Origin: Monilinia fructicola
Lineage: Eukaryota; Ascomycota; Leotiomycetes; Helotiales; Sclerotiniaceae
NCBI GenBank assembly: GCA_008692225.1
Contig: VICG01000005.1
Coordinates: forward strand, 2,057,001 to 2,121,000
DNA: 64,000 nt
Direction: 5' to 3'
In this document: positions 34,417 through 47,617 of the stretch, in pieces
Position numbering within the stretch: position 1 is the stretch's first letter
Layout of the letters: each line of letters begins with the position of its first letter
Made by a program: the position numbers and the translations under genes
The notes under the pieces: model-generated
Told to the model about the DNA's origin: nothing
Database searches by the model: none
Seen by the model: only the letters and a program-made list of their open reading frames with translations

Positions 34417-36887
34417 AATGAATAGAAATTCTCTTATTGTCGTAGAAAATGATTGTTTCTCTCATCACTACCTAGGCACTTTCCTACGAGAAATTATTTA
34501 CATGGGTCGGAGGAATGTTTTTCCGCCCTAACCATAAAGTAATTAGCCATCAAACGCAATTTTATTGATGTGAACTGAGTTGACTATTTGAGTCATTATC
34601 AAGGCTTCCTAATGCTCCAAACTCCAGACCTTTTTTCTTTGGCACTGGCACTGCTACCATTAAGTTATCGGTTATGATTCACAAATTGCCCTGAGATCAG
34701 CAACAGAATCCTTGCCCGCACATGGAATCTCGCGAAGTCGACATACGATGGATCTGACTGTTTCAAGTTTTTTTAATTCAGTATCCTTGTCATTGTCAGT
34801 TTCCATGGTCTTCTGATAGTCCAGCAATACAATTTTATTGCCTTCCAAAGCAGGTCATTTGAGAGAGGGTATCCGTTATGTCTGTTTGTTGACATACACG
34901 CGAAAGGGATGTACTCTAGATGCCTGTAGTTGATCTTTCTTGGCGAGAAGGGAATATGTTGGCGCTGATACGTGTGAGCTGTGGCAGCAAAAGCATGCCC
35001 ACTGTAGCATCCTCTTCCAGACACCAGCTTTCATCCCCGGAAACATTGGCAGTTGAGAGAAAAACTTGCCTATTTGATGACCTGTCGCTTGGCTCTTTTG
35101 CCAAATTTGTGGCTCTCTCTACCCACCTGAAGGAACCTTCCATGAATAATGCGGCTAAACTGTAGGTCTTCGATGGGGAATGCGGCGCACTCGTGAATTT
35201 CTCGATCCAAATCTGCTTCAGTGAGCCCCTTTCATTGTGGTACAGGATAAGAAATGCATACCCATGTTCAACAGCGTTTAGAATCTGGCGGTTGAAACGT
35301 GGTAATCATGGAAGTTATGAGACGGTTTGCAAAGCCAAGATTGCATATGCTGTAATCTCTCTCAAAGATTCATTCAGACCCCATGAAATATCTCATTATT
35401 GATCTTCAACCGTACGAATGCATATTTGCAATAAAAAATAAAACAAGCGGGATCTGATCACGAAGCAAGTCCTTCGATGGCTTGAAAGATTACCGCTGCC
35501 CCAATCTTGATGGGGTCCGACAAGCGTCTGAGAATGTGGCATCATGGAGTAATGCTGAGAGAAATTGATCCGTCTTTTGGTAATTCAAAGAGTGTTGACA
35601 TAAATTAACGAACGCATCGTTTTTCTCCGCCCACCTCTCTCTCCTTCGGAACAAGATTTTGGTGTTTCTGAAGGAAAGGATAGCCGAATCTAGATTTTGA
35701 ACTTATTGCATTGCAGAAAGCACGCTTGTTATCAAATCGGCCGCATTTTAACCTCTCTCCTCCCTCGCTGATTTCTGACGAAATTCGTAGTTGCATCGGT
35801 TGGAAGGAAGCGATCAACAGAGTAACAATTAAGTTTACTAAATTATTACAATTACTTTTACTTTTACAATAGATAAAAAATAGCATTTCACCTATGGATG
35901 GTTTTGCTTCCGAGTAAACTTTCAGAGGAATTACCTATGCAGGGAATGGAGGGAAGCTGGTAGGACAGGGCTGGGCTCTATTGACTATGGAGATAATCGC
36001 TAAGATTTTCTAGGAGTCTCTAGAAGTGCAGAGCTCTCTTAGAGAGAGCTCCCAGACTACTCACAACCGGAGATAATATTCCCTGCGCATGTGCTATGCA
36101 GGAACCTGATGATGATGAAAGTTGAATTTCGCTTACGTCCCTCGAGTAGCTCATCTGTTACCGACAACCAACATGAAGATTAAAAGACAAGAAATGGAAA
36201 ATGGGCTGAATGGAAGTGTAGAAATTGCCCAGAGGTATCACAAGGGCCAACAATTAAGAGCGCACAGCTTTGTACCGCGCTTCAAATCGTCGGAGTGGAT
36301 CTAGGTAGAGTCTGGTTCGTACTTTGTTTGCAATCTATCAGGGAATCAAAGTTTTTGTATCATGTCTTGATGCAAGGGGCGAGACGTCGAAGAAGTAAAT
36401 TGGGGGTACCGATATCTCTAGATTTTATAGGATTTCCACACATCCAACATAGTTTTGCCACACAAGAATTCGAGAACTAATTATTTTGCAGATCGTTAAC
36501 ACTCTCCGTCTCAAAGGAACACTCAAACATCGCGCATACACGCTGTCAAGTCACCATGCCATCGGCCTTCACTGGTTCATTCAGAAAACTCCAGTGAGTG
36601 CAAGAATATCGCGTAGTTCCAAGGATACTTTTATTTTACCTATATTACAATACTTCTTTTGATCTTGAACTCCAAAATCGAGGTACAAATGTAAATGGTA
36701 ACCTTCGATGAAGAATATTTATACACTTCGACCTTCGATCATATCTTTTGTACCCTCTTACACTCGTCGATATCAATCATTATTACCCATCGTAAACGCT
36801 AATCTGAGTTCAACATGCAACAAAAGAAACCCTTTCCCGTCATGGGAGACATATCTGTCACCACCTCCGCCGTACACCCCCGCTGGT
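34417..36887. other. Intergenic region
   Basis: 2.5 kb with no supported gene. Short frames at 34920-35165, 35193-35402, 35605-35886 and 36122-36480 have no recognisable features. A palindromic stretch ctctcttagagagagctc lies near 36034-36051. Confidence 0.5.
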
Positions 36888-39051
36888 TTAATCAATTCTA
36901 ACTGGATATCTCTCTCTCAGCCAGCCTCCATACTTGTAAATGAAGAACGGCGCGGGAATCAGTCCCAGCCCGATAAATCCCAAAACGCTATTTCCCCACC
37001 CCAGCCCCAGATTATTATACAACGGCTGACCCGCCAATGGTAAAAAGGCCGCAAACAAGCATCGAATTGCCGTTAACCCCGCCATGGCGGACGCGGCATA
37101 CTGTTTACCAGTATCGATATAATATGTTTGAATACCGGCAAACACACCCATTGTCCCGAATCCGAATGGGATCAGACCGAGGATTGGGACGATCCAGTGA
37201 ACATGGTAGTAGGCGGACCATCCGTACCAGAAGAAGGAACCGGGAATGAAAAACGCGAAGAAGAGGCCGTTGCGCAGACGAAACTCGGGTTGGTATACGC
37301 CGTTGTTCTTCTTGGTGAGGGAAATGATTGTAGGGTCTGAAGTTTTGGCGACTGTGAACATGCCGAGGAAGAATCCGAGACCGAGACCCAGATAGGCTAA
37401 TGATGCGATTTCGACAGAGAAGCCGTAAACGTTTTCGAAGACCATGACGATGGATGTTAGGAGAAGGTAGATGAGTCCGAAGATAAATGACATCCAGAGA
37501 GCGAGGAGGGGGAGAATGGGAGAGGAAAACATCATTCGGAATGGTCTTGCGATACCGGTTAACAGGACTGCTTTGAATTTGAGCGCCGCAGCTGGTTTCT
37601 TAGCATCGTATGCGGAAATGAGATCTGGGTTTCCAGTCTCTTGGCGGAGAGCAATGGTTTTGCGACGAATGAGCACAGAGGCTGATGTTTCTTTCCCGAC
37701 GATCACGTAGAAGACGGAGAGAAGGCCGCAAGCGATTAGGAGCACCCAGTACACCCAGCGCCATCCGGCACGTTGGGATATGAATCCTCCAATTACGGGA
37801 CCGAGGACGGGGCCGAAAAGTGGTCCCATGACGAACATGGCTTGAGCTTTTCCACGTTCTTGGATGGGGAATAGATCTGCAACGACGCCTCCGCCAATGG
37901 CGAGACAGGCTGAGCCTCCCAGGCCAGCGAAGAAGCGGAAGAGAATTAGTACATGTATGTTGGGGGCGAGAGCGCATGCGAGTTGCCTATAGAGAGATTT
38001 GTATCAGTAGGATTCTAATTGGATAAGAAAAAAGTCTTAGAGGATACACTTACCAGATAGTCAAGAGGAAATTGCAGTACATGAGAATCGGTTGACGTCC
38101 ATAGATTTCACTTAATGGCGACAAAATGAGTGGTCCAGCTGCGAATCCAAAAATAAACATACTGACAACGAAGGTGTCCAAGATGTCAGAAGTGTTTCCA
38201 AATTCTTTATTCATGAGTGTTATTCCAGGTGCCACTATTGATGAGGATAGAGGACTATAAATTTTTAGTTATAATTGCAAATGAAGGGAAGGTTGGTTGG
38301 CCGTACCTCAAAAATGTAATTAAACTGACGGAAGCCAACATTAACCATTTCTTTTTATTTGGAAGATTTCTTGTTGAAGTCAGTACGAGTCTGGTCAGCA
38401 CTGTTGAAATCAGACATACCTTGGATGTGCTGGATCATCTTGTCCTACCCATCCCACCAAATTCTTCTCCAAGTCCATCTCTGGAAAAACTTCCTTTGGT
38501 GGTCCTCCTGGTCCGCCAGGTCCGCCAGGTCCTCCAGGTCCTCCTGGTACAGCAGGCCCTCCCGGCCCAGTTGCTCCTGGTGGTTCATCTGAACCTTTGG
38601 ATTCTATATCCGACGTCGCCGTGGTCGAGGGTGCTGAAGAATCACTACGCTCTTCTCGAGAAGCGTCTGGGGAATTAACAGACTTCATTCTCTTCATCGA
38701 CATCATCTTGAATAGCCCTTGCGTGCTTTTGTAGCTCTTCGTGCTCCTCGTGCTCTTCGTACTGAACTTCCTTGCAATCGCTGGAATTCCTCGCAGTGAT
38801 GGTTCTGGAGTGGAAAATTCTGAATCTGAACCCAATGTTTCTGTATCCAAAGAATCCTTTCTTTCAAGCTTGTCCTCGTAAGTATCTTCGTAAATCGTAG
38901 ACTCGAAATCCCGTACTGTTTCTACTGCTGAATTATAAGTTGAAGTTTCGACATCATATCCGTAGGGGATGTCTAGATAATAATGGTAATCATAGTCCTC
39001 GGGATTATATGGAAACTCGTATATTGGTTCCCTGGCCTCGGATCCAGCCAT
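36888..39051 (-). CDS. MFS transporter, DHA1 drug:H+ antiporter type
   Basis: Exons 39051-38420, 38369-38307, 38254-38054 and 37986-36888; phases close, 664 aa. The 210-residue cytosolic N-terminus is rich in Tyr/Asp/Glu near the start (DYDYHYYLDIPYGYD) and contains a collagen-like (GGP)n tract just before the first membrane segment. The transporter core begins NKKKWLMLASVSLITFL. The DHA1 signature LSPLSEIYGRQP is in the loop between TM2 and TM3, and motif C-like GPLFGPVLGPVIGG is in TM5. The C-terminus FFIYKYGGWLRERYP is family-like. 12 TM segments are expected. Substrate unknown: related fungal proteins export azoles, polyamines or metabolites. The acidic/collagen-like N-terminal extension is unusual in length. 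Confidence 0.92.
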
Positions 39052-41064
39052 CGCCTCGATTAGTATGTGATGTTTATAGTATGCAAATCAGTGGAGACGG
39101 AAGTTCACGGTAATACAGAATTAGGAAAAGAATGTGGGATTGAGTAGATAGTAATAATTTCCGTCGTTTGCAGATCAGACTATTGGATTATACTCTACTA
39201 CATATGTATGCTGGCTTGAAAATAACGGCAAATTAGATGCGTAGCTTGCTGCCCGTGCAGAGAGGCCTTGAATTTCAACTGCTTCATGATTGATATATGA
39301 GAATCACGGACAAGATATACACCGATATACGAACTTTTCGATATCATTGGCCAAAGCAGAGGGGATAGCAGTGAGATTTGAAGCTGCGATGAAGAGAAAG
39401 CGTTGAAAGTTGTGAAGAAGGTAAAAGATCGGGAACTAAAACGACCGAGCACCGATATCCTGTAGTTTCAGCTCCTCGAAACTACTCGAGCCTACTTGCG
39501 CTAGCCTTGGAACCATGAAGCTATAAAAATGGTGCGAAAGGACTAATCAGCAAATCTTTGCTTTGACTCCAAGCATATCTAAGTGTTCAGCACAGACATG
39601 TTTCATGCAAGCAGCAGTCTATAAACCAAAGAACAGGTTTGAAAACAAGTTGAACTGCTTCTACCCGTTCATCCTTCATTTATACCTGCTATCCATCAGT
39701 TGAACAGTTGAACAGTTGAGCAGTTGAGCAGTTGAGCAGTTGAACAGTCTGAAATAGATGAAGAAATCAATGCAAGTGGTATAGATTTCCTAACATCAAC
39801 ATCAACATCAATCCAATGACATTGAATTTGAAAATGAATCGGACTTTGTTTGCATGTCTCTTGGGATGAGTGATGAGTTGTGTGTGGCCCATGAGTGTTT
39901 GTTGTTTGCTGTTTGCTGTTTGTCGTTTGATGGCTAGATCTTCACAATCTGTCACTTCCCGTGTGAAGGAGGAACTTTGATGATCACGGAAGTTCACTGA
40001 TGGTTCCACCTCTTAACCTTATTAATTTCATACTGTGTGTGACCTTTAACTTACTAATAAACTTCTAGATCGACACTAAAACATGGGACAAGCACAGACA
40101 GGACGAGCTTGAAGGTACTCCACAAGGATCCCTTAGGTCATACGCACTCCGTATATCAAAGAAACAATCTCGTGTCCACGAAAGTATGATGGATCATGTT
40201 CCTTGACAGACGTTCAAGAAGATCAAGCCATATACCAATATACGCAGTAGTTACATTAAGAGCATCATCACTGCCTATCTAGGTGGCAATATCTAACATA
40301 TCTAACGTTAGACCAAAGAAAAGCTACTTGTAAAGGAGTTCGATAAAGTCTTCGGCAAAAGATCGGCTAATGACGATGATGGATGGCATCAATTAATACC
40401 AACCTCATCAAAAGTCTAGATACAAAGATGTGCAACTAGGTAGTCTGTAACAATCCTTTCTCATCACCATCTTTATGATCACACAACTTTGCCACAGCTA
40501 CTGTACTTGTTATAGAATTCGTGTCCACTTTGTCTTCGGATTTGCTTTGCGGGGTTCTTAGACTCTACTGTAGGTTATCGTATCGTTTGGAAGAGTGGGC
40601 TCCCGATTGATCATCAATCATTGGTGATGTACTCCCCGTATTTCACGTGCTTCATCACACGTATCGAAAAGTTTCATGATACGGGATGGTGAGATGCAAA
40701 TTCTGCTTTCCAACCATTGAATTGAATGGGCCTGCTGCTCCCGTCATTGTCTGGGCAGTTTCACCAGATATTTCTGCTGTACATCGTCAAACTATTGCGT
40801 TCTCCGGATATAGTGAAATTCTATTATTATTATCATGATTAAGAACTCAACTTATAGAGGCAGAGAGTCTGTATGAGGTCTCTCTTTTGACTAATCTAGC
40901 TAATGTTTTGCCATTTTCGGGCATATCATAATATCAGTTGTGACAGGTAAGAAAAAGGATCCGCTTCGCCGTTGTTATAACAATCTTCTGCGTGCATTCT
41001 CATTTGAATTGTACAGTCTGACACCCAATCTTTGGACCATACGTACCAGCATCAATACTTCGTG
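39052..41064. other. Intergenic region
   Basis: 2 kb between two minus-strand genes; no gene supported. Short frames at 39198-39452 and 39767-40009 are unremarkable. Contains the tandem repeat at 39697-39747 and a GTTTGCT/GTTTGTC repeat near 39896-39928. Confidence 0.5.
39697..39747. repeat. Tandem CAGTTGAR repeat
   Basis: Six consecutive 8-base units CAGTTGAA/CAGTTGAG plus a partial unit, varying only at the last base. Confidence 0.9.
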
Positions 41065-43457
41065 TCAAAGTATCTCGATGGCGGTTTCGCTCCCTCTCTC
41101 GACCCGTCGCATAAAGTTGTTGCTCCAACCATCGAACTGCTCGCCATGTTGAGCTACTTCATTGTACAAATATCCTACTCTTTCAAAACGTGGAAAATTT
41201 ACCCGTCCCACTTCTCTCAATGCAAGTGCACAGATCCCACCGTCAGTTATCTGTCCCAGCATGCAAATCCATACTTTCGAACCTGTGCACAAATACCCGT
41301 CTTGATCCATACTTCCTTCTTTTGTCAAGCTTGTAGTGTCAAATGTCATATCAAGAGCCATCGCATCTGACGATACAGGATCATCAGCCAAAGATTTTTG
41401 CGTAGGTTCCATAAAGGAAATATCTAGATATAAGTTCGGTAAAAATTCAGGAGGGCAATGTTGGTCTAATGGATCTCTTTCTGAGAATTGAACAGTATGC
41501 CTTCGCACATGCTCACGATCTCTCCTTGGGTGCAAGACAACATTGGCTTCGATCAAGATGCATCTAATTCGTAGTAATCCACCAGAAACAGCACCATGAT
41601 AATCTCTCGTAGCATGATGGGTCTCGCCATGACGAACATCATCTTTTCCCGCCAGTGTTGTTTCCATATGACGAACAATAAGTCGAGTAGATTGTTCAAA
41701 CTTGCTCGACATATCAGGCTGATACAAAATTGGGCTTGCAGAATATTGGTCATCCTTTAAATCTACAGAGGCCCAAGACCAAGTAGGAGCTCTGTATGGT
41801 TTTGCTCGAGCAGGGGCACAATGATTCTCGGAAACCTGAACATACCAGCATAGATCCTTCACAAGACTGTCTCTCCAGAGCCCAGCAAGATACTGTGTCC
41901 CCCGAACCCCACTTTTCATATAGGCATCGAAGTACTGTGCCATACCAGAAAGTGCAGGTAAGCGATCCGAAGCCATCGTCAATTTCAAAGTTGAAAATTG
42001 AGATACAATCTCGTGCCAAGGGTTGGTAATCCCACCTTCCCAATCTTCTTCACTCTGTTCAATAAAATCAGCGCCCCAACGATCCCTTGCTTCATAAAAC
42101 TTTCCAATATATTGTTTTGTAAAATTTGTCGCTTGCTCTGTGTGATCGACTGAGCCGGATGTACCGCATTCGCATTTAATTTCATGCTGACAGTCCCAGG
42201 TAAGCTCTGCTGCGTGAAAACTGATCGTTCGAAGAGAGAAAATCCTTTCTTGAAATGCCCACTATAAGAAATTTAGCAATTGTCTAGATGAGCTTCTAAT
42301 GTCGAAACAATAATGGGGCAATGGACAAGGGAGCATACACCACGAGTCAGCAATGGGGATACCGGATCGATCCCTTGCATCTCTGAAGGATTTGTGATAT
42401 CCTCATGCGCACGGCTCAGACTAAATCGCACCATAATCTTCAGATTGATCTTACAGGCGAAAGTTTCGGAAGGCACTTCAAATTCCCCTACTTCAAGTGA
42501 CTCAACCGGACTTCTGCGTGCAGGAGCACTGACTTCCGGGGCCCATCTTGGATTAAAAAGACCACTGCTACCATTTTCCCCAGAGACAGCGGATATATTG
42601 AGGTAGCTGAGCCGATAGATACCGTGCATACGTGAAGATTCATACTCCCAGTCTCCGCGACTATCTTGGATGATACATAGACAATCAACCCACAGATAGT
42701 TTATCCCTAAAGCAAGGGTGAATAAAATGGCTTCTTGTAATGTCCGAGATAATTCTTTCATTTCAAAGCATTGCATTCTCTCGATAAAATTCGCCCTCGT
42801 AGTGGACTGCACATTTTGCTCGCTGCCCCAGCAATGACTGAGAGTTGCATATTCTGTATTCAATCCTCCATAAAGCAGATCAACTTGGGTTTTGTCCACT
42901 AAACGAAGCAATCCTGTCTTTGATAGAGATACATCCAAGACACGGTTTGGCAGTTGAAATATACCTCGATGAGGACGAAAGGGGTTGTTTGAATGGTAAT
43001 TCAAGCAAGAATGTAACCATCTTCGGGCGATTGATACGGCATCGACCATATCAAATGTAGAGAGGACATCGTTTCCATGCTGTATTAAGTTCTGTGGGGC
43101 TGAAACTGATTTTATGAGCGTTTGTCAACGGAAAAAAGCAATCCTAATGCGAATACCTGGTGTATAAATCTCGATATGCGCAACTCTTTCGTATTCCTCA
43201 CGATCAGGATGCATCTTGCGTGAGATATGTAAGTTGGATAGGGGAAAGGAAGGGCGTTTAATATAAAGCGATGCCCAGGAGCTTTCAGGGCAATCCTCTG
43301 GAATCTGGAGTCGATCATCATTGAGAGCTCTAGATAAGATGGAACAAGTAATGCATTGGCCAATGAGGTGTGAATTGTGTAGGCTTTGTATCAAAATCAT
43401 GTCAATCTCGGGTTGACATGTTGTGCATCCTTTGATGAATTCAGCCATTTTCGACAT
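41065..43457 (-). CDS. HET-domain (heterokaryon incompatibility) protein
   Basis: Exons 43457-43157, 43099-42339 and 42261-41065; phases close, 752 aa. The longer open frame upstream starts at TTG, so ATG 43457 (MSKMAEFIKGCTTC) is taken as start; the N-terminal CxxC pairs (CTTC, CITC) are common in such genes. The HET core is intact: EYATLSHCWG, LSRTLQEAILFTLALGINYLWVD, LCIIQDSRGDWEYESSRM, IYRLSYLNISA, then LLTRGWAFQERIFS across the second intron. The C-terminal half has the usual PTWSWASVD motif after the core. HET proteins trigger cell death on contact with non-self partners in some fungi; many paralogues have no known partner. The second intron donor is GTATGC at 42338, not GTGTAT one base earlier in the triplet. 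Confidence 0.93.
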
Positions 43458-45589
43458 CTTGATGGATTTGATGATGTTGTTGCTCTTGATGCCAGTAACG
43501 GCGTAAGGTTGAGCTCTGAGAAAGGAGTTATTGTTCGGGAAGGAGCACATGATCAACATCTTGCACCCCTCATACAATATAAGAGAAGAGCTGCATACCG
43601 AACTCATAGTTCTAACATACATGATATCAATCTCCAATATATGTGCTGAAATCCAGATATCAAACGACCGTTCGGAGTAAATTCTTTTGAAACCACTCAA
43701 CTTTCCAACTCAGAGTTCTTAGCTAAATGATACCTAGGGCTCAGTTTGAAATGATTGCGTTCTCTCCTGTTGGCGTGCTATATTACTCGGACATCGTGTG
43801 ACACTTTCCTTTCTCTTGCATCTGCAGCAGGTAACTTTCTCTTCGATATTCAACTCGAACATCGTGAACACAAACAATTTGAATAAAACCAAAATTTCAA
43901 AACTCCATCATTTAGACGGAAAACATAACCTCGGGATCGAAAGATAATGATTATGCCAATTCGAGGATAAATAGACATTTGAGAGTTGATACTTAAACCA
44001 CCAGACGGGAAAAAATGAGTCGTGAATCACTTCCCCTTTCTGACTATTCCTCCATCACACGACCATGCAACATATCCTGATCATCAAAACATAAACCCCG
44101 GTGTGTCTTCCCAACTTCGCCATCCTCGTTGACTCTTCTTCGATTTATTCATCCAAATAGTATCAAGATATCAAACAAATACTATCGAAACCCCATCCAT
44201 AATCAACTGCTCATACCCAAAGCATCGCGTTGTGAATCATCCAAAATACTTCTAAACGAATGAATCACAAACCCGAACACAACAAAAAACGCCACAAAAA
44301 GCCTCAACCAAAGAAGCCCTTAAGATCCTTCGTACCTCCCGAGAAATCTAATCGACAAGAAAAGAGGCGCGAAGCCACAAAGCTTAGAGATGACATCGAG
44401 TTCAAACATCGAGGAAAAGGATGTTGATGTGAATGGATTTTTGCCCATCCAGGTTCGTTTGAATTCTACATATAAGGACTAATCTCAACAATAATCACGT
44501 GAATATCACGTATAATTATGCATCACGCTCTGGTCATGCGACCACTGGTGGACAACATAAGACAACGCATATGCAGAGAACGTTGAACTTTTTTCTGTAT
44601 CAAATAATCGCATAACCTGCATTCAATAGAAAGAAGCCTGACGGCTGACCCAAATGCAAAAAAATTAGGAGCCCCCCTTCTTCCTAACGGCCAGATTTTG
44701 GAAACGCTTTTCCGTTTACATATCCGTCACTCTATCCATCCTCTCACTCGTTATATCCTCCATGGCTTCACTAAAACCCGGAAATGCTGGCCACTTAAAA
44801 GGTTCATCCCCCCGACCACACTTCTCTCTTTCCTCCCTCTAACGAAAAGCCTGTTGACCTTCCTCTCTAGCATTAACAGTGACCAGTATTGTAATCAACT
44901 GTCTCTCCGTGGCGCTCTCCGCTCTCACTTCGTTAGATTGGCAAAGTCAGGCTGTGACGGACAGGAGGTTTGCGCAGATGTTGAGTCAGATTAGTCATGT
45001 GCATGAAGGGAGGGAGGGGAGAATTGTCGTTGTTTTGGGGAGGGGGGAGGGAATGCAGAGGAATGAGGGGTTGGAAGGAGTTGAGCGGGTGGGGAAAGAT
45101 GGGGAAAGGAGGGAGGTAATGGAGTTAGAAAATAGAAAGGGCGAGTGAGCATGGGAATGGGACGGCGGGTTTGGAGGTGCAGATAAATCTGGGAACTTGA
45201 TTTATGTCCGACACTCAAAGTGAAGGCGGCATATCAGTAGCAAGGGTCTAACCATTAGGCCTTGTGACTTGATGTCCGACAAGGGGTGGAAGGGTCAGGG
45301 GCAGTACTCTAGGCGAGAAGTAGGAATTGGGGAAAAGGGTGACGGGAGGGTAATGGATGGTCTGCGGTATGCTGGTCGTGAACTGCGGATTGTGTGTTGT
45401 GGTGGCTAGATGGATTGGATCGAAGGAACCGAGAAACATGTATAAGTATATACCCCGATTGCTTTCCGTATTTGCATCTATATTTCACGAACACACGTTC
45501 ATATTACATATGAGAATGGTCTAGAAATATGCATATCATTCCATTCCGGTCTTCAGACATTATCAACTCCTCGTTAGTCTATGCAACAA
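43458..45589. other. Intergenic region
   Basis: HET-gene promoter and NOC3 3' flank; 2.1 kb. Frames at 44698-45148 include a G-rich low-complexity stretch but no protein family. A tRNA-like word on the minus strand near 45240-45265 lacks a matching B box. Confidence 0.5.
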
Positions 45590-47617
45590 TCACTTTAAAC
45601 CAATCACATTCTTCTCCACAACCTTTATTCCCTCCCGGACGGCGGGGCAATAATGCAGCCTTAAGAGTTCTCCTTCCCAAATCGTACTTGCCATCGGGTT
45701 GCTTCCCTCTACTTCCGCACTACATCCATCAAACATCCCATCACCTTTCCTCTCCTCCGTGTTCCACAGGCTCTTCACTTTGGTCTCATGAATCTTCGTA
45801 ACTTTCCCCAGTAAAGCTATCATTGCTGTAGCGGATTTTTCGGGCAACTGAAGAGAACAGGTCATGAGTTGTTTAGTGAAAGCTGCGATCCTAAGAGGAG
45901 GAACTGCGCGAGCGGCAAGGGGTGGTAAGAGAACTGAGGAAAGAGAGCGAAGGAGGAGGACGGTGGTGGTTTGAATGTTGACTTTGTTGTTGGTTGTTGA
46001 AGGGGCATTGGGGTCGGGTAGATGAAGGGATTTAGAAGAGAGTTCAATGTCGGGGTTTAGGGATAGCGCATGTAGGGTGCGGTAGAGATGAGTGATAAAG
46101 TAACTTAAATCTAAGCTTAATGAGGCTTGAGCTTTATGTGCATCTTGACCTTCGAGGAGTGCGAAAGCGGTGATGATACAGAGGAGAGCTTCGCGGGTGA
46201 GATTGCGGGAAGTTTCGGAGTCTTCATCTTCAGCCGCAGTTTCCTCAAGGTCGTCACCTGTCTCGGCGTGACCAATGAGGTCTTTCAGCGCTTCGAGAAG
46301 ATCACCGAAGAAATCTTGATTGATGAGATGGGCATATCTTGCTAAACCTTCAAGTACGGCACCCATAAGAGATGGGGATCGAACTTTTAGAATACGGAAA
46401 TATGTCACAAACACCAATTTCAGTGTTTCTGATTGCATGCGCTCTCGATCTTCGTGACTGACTGTTGCGTCGGCTTGTATCATCTCTTTTTCAACAGCTT
46501 TGCGCTCCTTCATCAATTTTCTCTCTTTTTTAGTGCGGAAGACTCGCTTTTCCTTGAGTTTTTTGCCTCCAAAACTGTTCTCCTCATGATCAACATGATT
46601 CGTCGATGCCTTTCCAGAAAATTCTGATAATAATCTCAAATGTAAAAAGGTGTTCAAGACACTTTCGTCCACCCTGTAACCTCTCCCCTTCATCATTCTG
46701 GTTAACGTATTCACGGCATCTAAGGATGAGGTTCCGTCGTCATCATTCTTGAATAATGTTTCGATGGTCTCTCGACACTTCACGAATTCGCTGTCCACCT
46801 TTCTTGTACTGAGCTTTCCTACCAATATCTTTAATAGGTCTGATCGAAAGTTGAAATGAGGTACAGCTTCTAACAATGCGCAAGCACAAGATATGGCAAC
46901 CGTCTGAAGACTTGCACCGCCATCACTGGTATTATGAGGCTTGCCAGACGTTGCGAGCCTAGCCAATTCCTTCACATATCCTTGATACCCCCCTACCAGA
47001 GCCTGCTCATAAGCCCTCAGTTTTCGCACCTCTTTCGAAACTTTCTCTTCCATGTTATCTTCCGATAAAGGTCGTATCCTGTATCCTGGAATAACATCTT
47101 TGTAAACGGCTAGTTGTGTAGCCAATGCCAATTTTTTGATTGTAAGGTTTTGCGATTTCCCAAATTCTGCTATAGCTCTAAATGCTCCCACATTTTCTTC
47201 CGGATCCTCATTTAACATCAGCGCTATGCGTGCCAGTTCTTCCTTGGCTTCCAGAATTTGCTGTCGAATCGGCACAGAGCGCTTCTCTTCGACTTTCTCC
47301 TCGGGCTCCTCATCCTCTTCGACGTCGTCCGCGCCAATCCATTCCAAATCACTTTCCTCCTCATTAACCTCCACTGGCGCTTCTACTTGTTGAATCAATC
47401 CTTCTTTAGTCTTGATTGGTAGTCTGGTACTTTCTTTCTTTTCCTTCTTCCCTTTTCGTGGCCTCGTTTCGTAATCTTGCTCTAAATTCCATTTCGAAGC
47501 CGTCTTGAAAAAGGCATTTGAGTTGGGCGCATTCTCTAGAGTTGACGGTGTTGAATCTTCTTCATTTGTTCGGGGAGGCGTTAGCTTGCGCCTTTTGACT
47601 GCTGGAACTTTCGCCAT
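45590..47617 (-). CDS. NOC3: Nucleolar complex protein 3 (Noc3)
   Basis: Single exon, 675 aa. The upstream part of the open frame lacks a plausible start; ATG 47617 (MAKVPAVKRRKLTPPR) is chosen. The basic N-terminus carries a nuclear-localisation-like KRRK, then an acidic stretch (EEDEEPEEKVEEK). The NOC3 N-terminal domain covers IRQQILEAKEELARIALMLN through AVYKDVIPGYRIRPL. The middle has a basic helix KERKLMKERKAVEKEM. The C-terminus is the CBF/Mak21-type domain, including NPMASTIWE and a cluster before the stop. Noc3 pairs with Noc2 to move pre-60S particles from the nucleolus and is also implicated in replication licensing in yeast. Head-to-head with NIP7, 264 bases apart. Confidence 0.94.
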   Translation of the reverse strand: MAKVPAVKRRKLTPPRTNEEDSTPSTLENAPNSNAFFKTASKWNLEQDYETRPRKGKKEKKESTRLPIKTKEGLIQQVEAPVEVNEEESDLEWIGADDVEEDEEPEEKVEEKRSVPIRQQILEAKEELARIALMLNEDPEENVGAFRAIAEFGKSQNLTIKKLALATQLAVYKDVIPGYRIRPLSEDNMEEKVSKEVRKLRAYEQALVGGYQGYVKELARLATSGKPHNTSDGGASLQTVAISCACALLEAVPHFNFRSDLLKILVGKLSTRKVDSEFVKCRETIETLFKNDDDGTSSLDAVNTLTRMMKGRGYRVDESVLNTFLHLRLLSEFSGKASTNHVDHEENSFGGKKLKEKRVFRTKKERKLMKERKAVEKEMIQADATVSHEDRERMQSETLKLVFVTYFRILKVRSPSLMGAVLEGLARYAHLINQDFFGDLLEALKDLIGHAETGDDLEETAAEDEDSETSRNLTREALLCIITAFALLEGQDAHKAQASLSLDLSYFITHLYRTLHALSLNPDIELSSKSLHLPDPNAPSTTNNKVNIQTTTVLLLRSLSSVLLPPLAARAVPPLRIAAFTKQLMTCSLQLPEKSATAMIALLGKVTKIHETKVKSLWNTEERKGDGMFDGCSAEVEGSNPMASTIWEGELLRLHYCPAVREGIKVVEKNVIGLK

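Noticed and set aside
43458..43700. Longer N-terminus for the HET protein
   Set aside because: The upstream frame begins at TTG and includes no features; ATG 43457 gives a conventional start.
45230..45290. tRNA-like word (minus strand ggcctaatggttaga)
   Set aside because: Resembles an A box, but no GGTTC-type B box or closing acceptor stem could be found.
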